NCBI GenBank assembly: GCA_028689585.1 | Contig: JAQVCW010000014.1 | Location: 1-64,000, forward strand | Length of the DNA stretch: 64,000 bases | DNA from: Lachnospiraceae bacterium | GTDB lineage: Bacteria > Bacillota > Clostridia > Lachnospirales > Lachnospiraceae | Reading direction: 5' to 3' | Part shown: positions 1 through 10,000 of the stretch, piece by piece | Position numbering within the stretch: the first letter of the stretch is position 1 | Layout of the letters: the number at the start of each line of letters is the position of its first letter | Notes under the pieces: model-generated | What the model saw: only the letters and a program-made list of their open reading frames with translations | What the model was told of the DNA's origin: nothing | Databases searched by the model: none | Made by a program: the position numbers and the translations under genes

Positions 1-57
1 GGTGGAAGTACAGAGATGTATGGAGCTGACTGTCACTAATCGGTCGCAAGCTTATCC
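1..57 (+). rRNA. 23S rRNA, 3' end only
   Basis: The first bases match the conserved 3' end of bacterial 23S rRNA (GGAGCTGACTG, then ACTAATCGGTCG, ending near CTTATCC). The rest of the gene lies outside the window. The 3' boundary is approximate. Only about 86 bases separate it from the first tRNA, too few for a 5S gene. Confidence 0.88.
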
Positions 58-143
58 AAAGGATAACGGGTTGTAAGAAAATCGGATGATATAAAAATTT
101 CTGTGTGTGGTTTTGAAGGCACGTCATAGTACCTTTGTAAAAA

Positions 144-217
144 GGCCCAGTGGCTCAGTTGGTTAGAGCGTCGCCCTGTCACGGCGAAGGTCGTCGGTTC
201 GAGTCCGATTTGGGTCG
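144..217 (+). tRNA. tRNA-Asp (GTC)
   Basis: A 74-nt cloverleaf: acceptor GGCCCAG pairs with TTGGGTC, the anticodon loop CTGTCAC gives GTC, and the T loop is TTCGAGT. The CCA end is not encoded. It is the first tRNA of a seven-gene cluster downstream of 23S and is probably part of the rRNA transcript. Confidence 0.97.
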
Positions 218-252
218 TTTGTATGAACAAGCGATGTGAGTTCATACATAAT

Positions 253-325
253 GGGATCTTAGCTCAGCTGGGAGAGCATCTGCCTTACAAGCAGAGGGTC
301 ATAGGTTCGAGCCCTATAGGTCCCA
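253..325 (+). tRNA. tRNA-Val (TAC)
   Basis: A 73-nt cloverleaf: acceptor GGGATCT pairs with AGGTCCC, the anticodon loop CTTACAA gives TAC, and the T arm is ATAGG/CCTAT. The discriminator is A and no CCA is encoded. Confidence 0.97.
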
Positions 326-345
326 TTACACTGACTCAAGTGTGC

Positions 346-418
346 GCCGATGTGGCTCAATTGGCAGAGCAGCTGATTTGTAATCAGCAGGTTATCGGTT
401 CGAGTCCGATCATCGGCT
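346..418 (+). tRNA. tRNA-Thr (TGT)
   Basis: A 73-nt cloverleaf: acceptor GCCGATG pairs with CATCGGC, the anticodon loop TTTGTAA gives TGT, and the T loop is TTCGAGT. No CCA is encoded. Confidence 0.97.
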
Positions 419-486
419 TGCATTATTTAAAAGATGGGTGTATAATCATTTTACTTATTGCATAATATAATTTCATAATTTAATTT

Positions 487-568
487 GGATGGATTCCCGA
501 GTGGCCAAAGGGGACAGACTGTAAATCTGCTGCAAATTGCTTCGGTGGTTCGAATCCACCTCCATCCA
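487..568 (+). tRNA. tRNA-Tyr (GTA)
   Basis: An 82-nt class II tRNA with a long variable arm. Acceptor GGATGGA pairs with TCCATCC, and the anticodon loop CTGTAAA gives GTA. No CCA is encoded. Confidence 0.97.
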
Positions 569-625
569 TTAAAGAGTTTTGATTTACTTAATTGTATAAT
601 TGGTACTCTTTCCAGTAAATAATAT

Positions 626-699
626 CGCGGGGTGGAGCAGTCTGGAAGCTCGTCGGGCTCATAACCCGAAGGTCACAGGTTCAAATCCTGTCCCCGCAA
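626..699 (+). tRNA. tRNA-fMet (CAT), initiator
   Basis: This is the initiator type. The first acceptor pair is a C:A mismatch (CGCGGGG against CCCCGCA), and the anticodon stem carries the three consecutive G:C pairs (TCGGG CTCATAA CCCGA) typical of initiators. The anticodon is CAT. No CCA is encoded. Confidence 0.96.
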
Positions 700-703
700 T
701 TTT

Positions 704-776
<73 letters not shown>

Positions 777-793
777 TTTGTTTTCCCAATTAT

Positions 794-866
794 GGGGTAT
801 TAGCTCAGTCGGTAGAGCACTTGACTTTTAATCAAGTTGTCCGGGGTTCGAATCCCCGATGCCTCA
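794..866 (+). tRNA. tRNA-Lys (TTT)
   Basis: A 73-nt cloverleaf: acceptor GGGGTAT pairs with ATGCCTC, the anticodon loop CTTTTAA gives TTT, and the T loop is TTCGAAT. It is the last tRNA of the cluster and is followed by a terminator. Confidence 0.97.
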
Positions 867-880
867 CTAAATAAAGTATC

Positions 881-910
881 GAAAGCCTTATGATCAGGGC
901 TTTCTTTTTT
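881..910 (+). terminator. terminator of the rRNA-tRNA operon
   Basis: The stem GAAAGCC / GGCTTTC is followed by a run of eight or more T. It ends the rRNA-tRNA transcript before the ATPase gene. Confidence 0.9.
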
Positions 911-1144
911 TTGTCCAAATCCTTTTTATATTCAGCCTATGCACAAAAAAGCCTATTTCGTGCACAAAAGCCTTGATTTTCCAAGAATAATTGAAATGTC
1001 GTAAACGGTATGATAAGCTTAAAATCGTGGAAATGTATGGCCTGTTTTCTGCTTGCTTCAAGGCAGAATAATAGAGGCTGATGGGAAGAGAAAGAGGTAA
1101 GCAAATCTCACTTACCATAGAATGAATGAGGCGGATATTAAAAT

Positions 1145-4099
1145 ATGGAAAACAATTTGCTGTCACTAAAGAACATATACCGATTATTTACCGTAAATGA
1201 TTATCCCATTTTTTCAAACGGTGTGATCAAAGACCGGGATAAAAAAGGTCTGACTCTGGTAAAATTCTGGAAACAGATTTTGATATACGATTTTCGCAAT
1301 ACAAATTCCGGGAAAATAATCTGGAGGACGGAAGGAAGCAGGAACCGCTATCATTCTGAACTCTGCAATCGAAATAATGACTTTAAATTTTATAATGAGT
1401 ATATCAGTGAAATAGCAGCCTGTATTAATTCGGAATTGTATTATCAGCAGGCTGAGTTATTTGCGTCCTTTTTTGAAGAAAAGCGATGTTCTTTTTCAAT
1501 TCTGGAAGATAAAATGTCCACATATTTAAAAATAGTTCAAAAAGAGGATCCCTGTGTTACAAAGGAAATCGGCAGTTATTTTCTGGATAAGCTCGGAGAA
1601 ATAAAGCTGCAAAAGAGCGTGGGAGAGGAATATAAAAGTTATCTGTGGGGATGTTTTACCGGTATGCTGATGCTTCATGCCATTGCCGGCCCGGAGATGG
1701 GGGGAGCGCAGATGACGGAGATCCGAAATTTGAAACAGCTTCAGTCTAAATACATGTGGAATCAGTATGCTCAAAAAGAATTTCAAAGGGATCAGGTACA
1801 GTATCTGACCTATAAGGCAGGAGAGATTTACCGTGCTCCATTGGCAGCAGATCATTTTTTTGGACGGGAGATAGAATTATTTGAACTGAAGGAGATGGTA
1901 AAAGCCGGAGGGAGATATTCCATCTGCGGTATGGGCGGCATAGGAAAGACAGAACTGCTGCGGCAGCTTCTGCAGATCTGTCAGAGAGAAAGCGTTGTGG
2001 ACTGTATAGCGGCTGTTTCCTATGAGGAAAATCTAAGCAGCAGCTTTGCCCGTTCCTTTGCCTTTTTAAGCGGAAAAGGGAGAGAAGAACGTTTTCAGGA
2101 ATGCCTCAATGTACTGCAGACACACAGAAAAGATAAAGTCCTTCTTATGCTTGACAATGTAGATGAAAAAATACGTGATGACCCGGACTGGAACAGGCTG
2201 CAGGAATTATCCTGTACCATCATAGTTACCACTCGTTTAAAACAGATCAAAGACTTTCAGAATTTTGAAATAAAGCTATTGGATAAAAATGCGGCTGCCC
2301 TGGTTTTTCGGGATGTATTCGGGGGAATCTTGAGTGAGATGGATCGGAAGTCGCTGAATCTTCTGATGGAGCAGGAAATCTACCAGCACACTCTTACCGT
2401 TCGTTTTCTCGGAAAAGCAGCAAAATCCTGGAAATGGTCAGTGGAGCAGTTAAAGGAATGCCTGGGTCAGCAGCCGACAAAAATCACATGGCGGGACAAA
2501 AATGCGACACATAATCTATCCGGCCTTTATCAACAGCTTTACCGGATTTCCCATCTTTCAGTATCCCAGCAGAGATGTCTGCGGCTGTTTGCGGTACTGC
2601 CTTACCGAACCTATGATACAAAGTTTGTGGATAAATCTGTATCGGTACTGTCAGAGCCGGATGAAGATATAAGAGAGATATTGGATGATCTGACAGAGCG
2701 CGGGTGGCTGGAAAAAGAAGAGGGCGGATATTCCATGCACCCGGTTACCGCTGAGAGCATTCGGACCAGAAATTTGTCAGAAAAAGAATTTGAACCATTT
2801 TGGAAACAAATGGATAAAAATCTGAATCCGGAGAAAATTTTGTGCCAGGGAGCAGCTAAGACAGAGGAAGCTGCAGACATTGCAGAAATTTTATATTATG
2901 TGGTAGTGCATTGGAAAGGGAACATCAGCGGAAGGATGGTATTTCTGACGTTAAAAGCCGGATATTTCATGTATGTGGAAAATGGTTTTCAAAAACAGAC
3001 GCTGGAAACCGTGAGTGCACTGTATGAGAGCTGTCAGGAAAAAACGGGAGAAATGAGATTATACCTTTGCATGATGGAAATGTATCAACAGGGGAGTGAT
3101 ACGGAGGATCCTGAGAGAGAGCTGGAGAAAATGGAGAAAGAGGGCCGTACTTGCGGAATCCTGTTTCTGGAATTCTGCTGGCTGCTGTGCAGTTCTCTAA
3201 ATCTGCTGGGAAAGTATGAAAAGAGTGAATACCTGGTTCACAAATATCTGGATAAAAGCCCAATTCCCTATTATCAGATCTGCGGTAAATTTCTCCTGGG
3301 AGATGGGATGAAGATGAGGATGCAGTTGAAGGAGGCAATTGAATGTCTGGAGGAGGGCATCCGGCTGCAGCAAAAAAGTGCCGATGGAGGGAAAGACAAG
3401 CCGGGCCAGCATAAAAGTGAAAACAACCATATCTTCTATAATTTATGCTATCAGCTTGCGGAATCATATCTTTTGCTGGGACAGGTGAAGCCGGCCAGAG
3501 AAAAACTTCAACTGCTGAGAGAGGGAATAAAAGAAACAAAAAATTCATATATCCGGATGATGTGCAGCCAGCTCAGCGGAAACATTGAACTGGCAGATGG
3601 AAATACCGGGCAGGCGGCGGTTTATCTGCAGGAGGTCAAAAATCTTACGGAAATCTATAATGGAAAAAATGATTATAACTATTGGGCGTCCTGTGTCAGC
3701 CTGGGAATTATCCAAAACCGTATGGGCGCCTGGGATGCTGCTCTGGAAAATTATCAGGAGTCACTGTACCAGATGGAAAAAAATAAAGTGGAGATAAAGG
3801 GGTTGGCACAGATCGTCAATAACAATATTGGGGTGACTTATCTGGATAGTGACCGGCCGGAGAAGGCACTGCCTTATCTGGAAAAAGCCTATGAAATGTC
3901 AGCGGGGATGGGAGAGCTGGCGAGGGCGGAACCGGCCTACAATCTCTCCCGTGCCTGTGAGAAGATGAAGAATGCCCGGGAAGAGCAGAAGTATCTGAGG
4001 GAGGCATATCCTGTTTTATTAAAGAATTATGGAGAAGAGCATGTGAAAACAAAGGATGCGAAGAGGAGACTGAAAATGATGGAGGGAGAAATTATATGA
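1145..4099 (+). CDS. STAND-type ATPase (NB-ARC) with C-terminal TPRs
   Basis: A 984-residue signal-transduction ATPase. The P-loop GMGGIGKTE lies near residues 262-270, a Walker B-like LLMLDNVDE near 333-341, and a sensor-like IVTTR near 360-364. A winged-helix-like region follows (about 450-560), then TPR-like helical repeats (about 640-970; for example ALENYQESL and ALPYLEKAYEM). The first 240 residues match no domain I recognise and are the candidate effector or input region. Proteins with this layout act as ligand-gated oligomerising switches, in transcription control (MalT/AfsR type) or in phage defence. No DNA-binding domain is evident. Its stop codon overlaps the start of the next gene (ATGA), so the two are translationally coupled. 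The ATG start is preceded by GAGGCGG at a rather long spacing. The trigger and output are unknown. Confidence 0.85.
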   Translation: MENNLLSLKNIYRLFTVNDYPIFSNGVIKDRDKKGLTLVKFWKQILIYDFRNTNSGKIIWRTEGSRNRYHSELCNRNNDFKFYNEYISEIAACINSELYYQQAELFASFFEEKRCSFSILEDKMSTYLKIVQKEDPCVTKEIGSYFLDKLGEIKLQKSVGEEYKSYLWGCFTGMLMLHAIAGPEMGGAQMTEIRNLKQLQSKYMWNQYAQKEFQRDQVQYLTYKAGEIYRAPLAADHFFGREIELFELKEMVKAGGRYSICGMGGIGKTELLRQLLQICQRESVVDCIAAVSYEENLSSSFARSFAFLSGKGREERFQECLNVLQTHRKDKVLLMLDNVDEKIRDDPDWNRLQELSCTIIVTTRLKQIKDFQNFEIKLLDKNAAALVFRDVFGGILSEMDRKSLNLLMEQEIYQHTLTVRFLGKAAKSWKWSVEQLKECLGQQPTKITWRDKNATHNLSGLYQQLYRISHLSVSQQRCLRLFAVLPYRTYDTKFVDKSVSVLSEPDEDIREILDDLTERGWLEKEEGGYSMHPVTAESIRTRNLSEKEFEPFWKQMDKNLNPEKILCQGAAKTEEAADIAEILYYVVVHWKGNISGRMVFLTLKAGYFMYVENGFQKQTLETVSALYESCQEKTGEMRLYLCMMEMYQQGSDTEDPERELEKMEKEGRTCGILFLEFCWLLCSSLNLLGKYEKSEYLVHKYLDKSPIPYYQICGKFLLGDGMKMRMQLKEAIECLEEGIRLQQKSADGGKDKPGQHKSENNHIFYNLCYQLAESYLLLGQVKPAREKLQLLREGIKETKNSYIRMMCSQLSGNIELADGNTGQAAVYLQEVKNLTEIYNGKNDYNYWASCVSLGIIQNRMGAWDAALENYQESLYQMEKNKVEIKGLAQIVNNNIGVTYLDSDRPEKALPYLEKAYEMSAGMGELARAEPAYNLSRACEKMKNAREEQKYLREAYPVLLKNYGEEHVKTKDAKRRLKMMEGEII

Positions 4100-7000
4100 G
4101 GAAGAAAAGGTTTATGGCAGCCATGCTGGCTGCAGCAATGGTTATGACATCGGTGCCAGAGGGTACAATGATAACAATGGCCTCGGAAGAGGTATTGATT
4201 GAGGATACGGTGAGCGAGGGCGCCGTGGAAATAGGAGAAGAGGAGATAACGAAAGCCGCAGAAACCAAACCGGAAGCAGTGGAACAGGATATTCCAGCGG
4301 ACAATGCGGTAAATCTTATCGAAGGGAATCCGGATGTACTGATCGAAGATCCGGAAGCATCTATGACAGACCTCTCAGGGGAAAACTCTGAGGGTGAGCT
4401 GAAGGAACAGGCAGATCCGGAGGCAGATCCAGAGGCAGAGGCAGATCCAGAGATATTGTTATCGGAGGATTCCCAACTGCAGAATATGGCGGAGGAGGAT
4501 CTGCTTCTGGAGGATATCGGCGAAACGGTAGAAGAGAAGAACGGGAACAGGGCCTCCCATTTGGAGGTGATGCCGATACCGGAGGCTTCTGAGGTGATTG
4601 ATGTATCAGGGGAAATGGTGACGAATGGCGAAGTGGTGTCTGCTGAGGTAAAAGAGGACAGCGGTGGTGCCTGGCTGAAATTCACCCCAGCCAGCGACGG
4701 CAATTATCTTTTTTGCGGAGAAGAACCGAGTGGAGCAGATACCTATGCCGCCCTTTACCAGGTAGAGACAGTCCAGGGAAGTGATGTATTAAAAGAAGTA
4801 ACATATGATGACGATGGGGGAAAAAACAGTAACTTCCGCATCACACAGTATCTGTACAAAAATACCACATATTACCTGCAGGTGCGTTTTTATTATGAGG
4901 AGCCGAATGGAGGAACCATTCCGGTGCGGCTGGGCCAGTTGGAATATAAACAGGTTACCGGCATTTCACTGAAGGGTATCCAGGAATATTATCCGGCGGA
5001 AATTCTATCCTATCAGACGGATGCTATGGTAGTTTTGCAATATCAGAACGAGGAACCCGTAGAAATGGCTCTGAGGGATTATCTCGATGAACTTTGGGGT
5101 AAGAAAGATGAATATGGCAATTCCTTTGATGCAGTGCTGAAAAAGGACAATACGGAAACAGAAATGAGAACCAGAACGGCGGGCAGCTATGAATTGACAA
5201 TCAGTGCGGAAACCGGAACAAATGTAATCACCGCCAGTGCCAAATTTCAGATTCTTTTGCTGCCGGATTTTGCCAAACAGTCCTGGGTAGTTCCCGTTTC
5301 CTCTGGAGGCGGGCAGGTGGAAAGCGGCAGCGCTGTCGGAGCAAGGTACTACTTTGCGTTCACAGCACCGGAAGACGGAGCCTACGTAATCTCTCCAAAG
5401 AACGGCTGGGCTTACGCATATGCAATGAATTATGTGCGTGATGAGGATGCGTATGGAGACGGAGGAGACTTTATTGGGGAATATCGCAAATTTACAATGA
5501 AGCAGGGGGAAACGCTGCTTTTTGCCTGCGCTCCAATAGAGGGAATGACAGTATCCCTTGGTGTGGCTGCCAGCCATCAGATTACCGGATTTACTGTGTC
5601 GGTAGATGACGTATCAGTGAGGGACGGAGTGCAGGTTCCATTTTGGAATAATGTCAGCGATGTTACCGTGACCACATCCTATGCAGATGCGGAGGCGGAG
5701 CAGATTCTGCTGTCTACCGGGGATTTATATTATGATGAAGAGGAAAAGGAGTGGAACGGCACCGTGAGTATGGATCGCTACGGGAATGAAATCCATCTTG
5801 CAGCCGGGAGCGGCAGTTCCTTTGATGGCAGGCTGGGACAGATTACCTGCTCTGTGTCCTGTGAGGGCAGTGAAACCCCTGTGAATCAGGAGGTAGAGAT
5901 CATCAGCAGACTGGAGGCAGGTCAGTATGTCGATACCTTGTCGGGGCATCAGACGACGACCATAGAAAGCTGGGATAGAAACGGTAATGCATATTATCGG
6001 TTCCAGGTGGCGGAAGGCTCGGAAGACAGCTTCCGGTTCCAGGCACAGCCGGCAGATACCGGAGCGGAAAATCAGGGTTACCATATCAGCTTGTACAATG
6101 GAAAGGAAGAATCCATTGGTGATAGCACCGGTAGGAGCGGAAAAGCCGTTATGATCAGTGAACTGCCCCAGGGAGAGTATCTGCTGGTGGTCTATGCAAA
6201 TATTTTTGCAAGGAAAAAGCCCTGCCAGCTTACCATAGATTCGGTGGATACCATGACCGGACTGCAGGTGACAGGGGCTGAGGCGCTCAGCTGGATGCAG
6301 ACAGATCTCTACTCTTTTACAAAATCACTTTCTTTGACTGCGTTTTTTGGAGAAAACCAGGAGACGGCGGCATGGTCGGACAGTGAAGATGGCTGGATAC
6401 TGGAAAACGGCAGTGTAATTGGGTGGCAGTGGTATAATTCGGAGGGAGTGCGCGTGTATCCGGATGGGGGTGAGTATGATTATATCTGTCCCTATGGAAG
6501 CTATGAGCTGGATATCTACAGCGGAGCACTTCATATTCCTCAGAGAGTCAGGGTTGAACTGGTGCCCTCACTGGATATCGTGACAGTCAAAGCGGGAGAG
6601 AATAAAATCACCGGTGCGGAAGATGAGAGCAGATATTATGCATTTACACCCCAGGCGGACGGCAATTATGTAATAAGCGTAGAGGGTGGATACTGGAAGC
6701 TGAAGGTAAACGCAGATGACGAATATGTGTATGACGGCACTTCCTGCCTTTCACTGAAGCAGGGGAAAACAGTGTATCTTCAGTTGGCTTCCTACGAAGA
6801 GAATGGAGGAAACTATGTCCTGACCATTCAGAAGCTGCCGGGAGTCAAAGCTGTGTCTTTGTCTGTACCGAAGCAGCTTTATGGGGAAGACTGCCTGGCG
6901 AATATTACAGCAGAGCTGACCTATGAGGACAGTGCACTTCCAAAAGAACAGGGATCCATCACAAACAGGATTGGAAGCTATGGCTACCGGCCGGAGATCT

Positions 7001-10000
7001 CTCTGAAGAACAGCCAGACACAGGAAATCCTGGAGGACTGGGAAGGAATGATCCCCGCAGGTACCTATGAACTGTCTGTAACAGTGGACGGGATTTGTGC
7101 AGAGACCACGATTACGATAATCAGTGAGGCAGATCTGCTTCCCAAGCTGTCTGTGGGTGAAAATACCCTGACGAATGGCAGCGGCCGCTATGTGTTTACG
7201 GTTCCAGCAGAGGGAGGGGCAGAGCGTGCGGGATACCGCTTCTGGCTTTCCGATGAGAATGGGTTCCGGGTTGAATTTGATTTAGATGAGATAACAGATT
7301 CCGGTTATGTCGATTACGGTGTTCTTTACGATGGCTATGCGGCAGTGCTGACTCCAGGCAAAAGCTATCTGCTGACGCTGAAGGAGGGAGTTTCTTACGG
7401 TGAACTGTCAGTAACGATCGAGAAGACGGCAGTGCTGAAGAGCTTTACATTTTCCACTACCGCCGAGATAAATGCGGAAGGCCGTCCGATACTGCCCAAC
7501 GGGTCTTCGGGTAATTGTCAGGGTTATATCAAGGTCACAGCCTCCTACTACGGTGAGGATGCGCCGGATGAGACAACGGGACTGGGAAGAACATTGGCTG
7601 CCGGATATACTCCAAGCTGGGGGATTGAAACGGAGGATGGCGACTGGCTGGGCGGTGATGAGCTGGATCATTTTACAGGAAATGCAGTGATCTGCCTTCG
7701 TTATGAGAACACAGAGCTGTATGAGAAATATCCAGTATATTTTACGGACCGTCTGAGCTTTTATCCGGAGCTGAAGGTGGGAACTGCACAGATGGCAGCT
7801 CCCGACAGCACTTCCTATTACCGGTTCTGTCCGGCAGAGGATGGAAGCTATCAGTTCCAGGCAGAGGACAGCTATCTTCAGCTGTTTGATACAGCTTCGG
7901 ATGAGGCACTGCTGGAGCAAGATGCAGCTTATGTTTTTACTGAGGAATTAACGGGGAAAAAGGTTTACTGCCTGAGCGTAAGGAATTACAGTTCAGACAG
8001 TAAGGAAGTGACGGTAAGCGCAGGACTGCGGGTAAATTCCATTGAAATTACGCAGAAGAGCAGCAGCTTTCCGGCAGGTATGCAGGTAGATCTGAGTGCT
8101 GCTATGGTTGTAAAAGCAGTGTATGAAGATGAAACGATGGAAATCCTGGGCGAAGGCACAGATGATATGACAGACAGTCATGGAAACAGTCTGAAGCTGA
8201 AGGTCACAGATGAAAATGGCAATAAGGTCAACACCGGCGAGGGGCTGGCGAAAGGAAGCTATACCGTAACTGCTTCCCTGGGAAGGGCAGAGGCATCCTA
8301 TTCCATTGAGGCAGTGGATCCGGCAGAGCTGTTTGCCACCACGCTGCAGACTGGAACCAATACATTAGAGGCAGAGGGAGTGCAATACTATCGGCTGAAG
8401 CCGGCAGCCTCCAGATATTTTTCTGAATGCTCCCTCCCGGTACACCGAATTCTGTACGATTCAGAAGAGCTGGGCGGCAACTGGCTGGATTACAGCTACA
8501 GTGCAAATCATACCTGGAAACTGACGGCAGGAAGGACATATTATCTGATTCTCTGGTTCAATCCGGGAGCGGTGCAGGACGGGACAGTTCCCACTATGAA
8601 ATTAAAGGATCTGGCGGATATTGAGAAGGTAGAGGTGAAAAACTGCTGCAAGGAGCTTAATTTCGGACAGACCGATTATTACAGGGATCTGCTTCTGAAA
8701 ATTACCTATTCCAATGATAAGATCATAGAATTCGATCCGGCGAATGAATCCAGTGATGAATATGGAAACTATCTGAGAAAAGAAATTTATGATGACCAGG
8801 GGGAAAAAGCCGATGAAGCTTCCCTGCTGATGCCGGGAAATTATACCGTATCTCTGAAGCTGGGGGATGCGGATGAAGTCACCTATACGCTGACGGTGAA
8901 AGCGCAGGAAGTGCCACAGCTTACATCTGGCAGCAAGACACTCACCATCGGGGCCGGAAGCAGTCAGATTTATCAGATTCCGAATGGGGATACAGAAAAG
9001 GTCAGGCTTCAGCTGACCGCGGAAGAGGGAGCGGAAGCGCAGATTAACTGGCAGGCGGGGCCGGCAGATGATCCCGACAGGTACAGTGGGTGGGGCTATG
9101 ATACAAACGATGCACTTCTGTTTAAACGGGATCTTTCAGGAAAAGTAACTTACCTTAGGATGGAAAACCTGTCTGCGGATGCGATTACGTTTCAGGCAGA
9201 GCTGTCCGAAGTAGAGGATGTGAAGATAGAGGTAGAGGAGGCCTCTGCTCCGGCCGTTCTTCCGCTGGGCTGGGATCTGAATTACTATTATTCCGTTTAC
9301 CATAATATGGATGCCGTAGTTACCAGAGAAGGATCAGAACAGCGCATGAAGCTGGGTTCATTTTCCGAGGACGGCTACTGGCTCTATATGGCATATTACA
9401 AGGATGGTGGCAGAGTACAGGCAGAACATATCACAGAGCAGGAAGATCTGACGATGCAGCTGGAGTTGTACTGGGGATCAAACGGGGAGGACATGGTTCT
9501 GGGAGAATACCCGGTTACACTGAAGCCGGCGGAGGAGATGGCAAAAGAAATCGATCCGTCCAAGGGAGTGGTGACGGAGACGGCAGCAGGATACCATATG
9601 TATTCTTATCTTCCGAAAACCAGCGGGACGTACCGTCTGAGCTTTGATCAGGAAGTAAATTATATTTATCAGGATGAAGGAAATTACGATGGCTGGAACA
9701 ACTGGTGTTCAGAGAAGGAGACACAACTGGATCTGACAGAGGGTGTGCCATTCTACCTGTGGCTTCGGACAGAAAAAGGGCAGCAGGTGACCATACGCAT
9801 TTCATCCCATAACTGGGGAGAATGGAAAACAGATTCGGAACCTGGCTGTACCACAGACGGAAGGAGGATACGCCACTGTCTGGATGCAGGCTGTAATGAG
9901 ACAGAGGAAGAAGTGCTTCCGGCTCTCGGCCATTCCTGGAGCACTGAATATGAGGTGGATAGAGCAGCTACCTGTACGCAGCCGGGAAGCAAGAGTATTC

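Noticed and set aside
4092..4703. Ser-rich 203-codon minus-strand frame opposite the start of the giant gene
   Set aside because: Mirror of the acidic Glu/Asp-rich linker; no ribosome site or domain.
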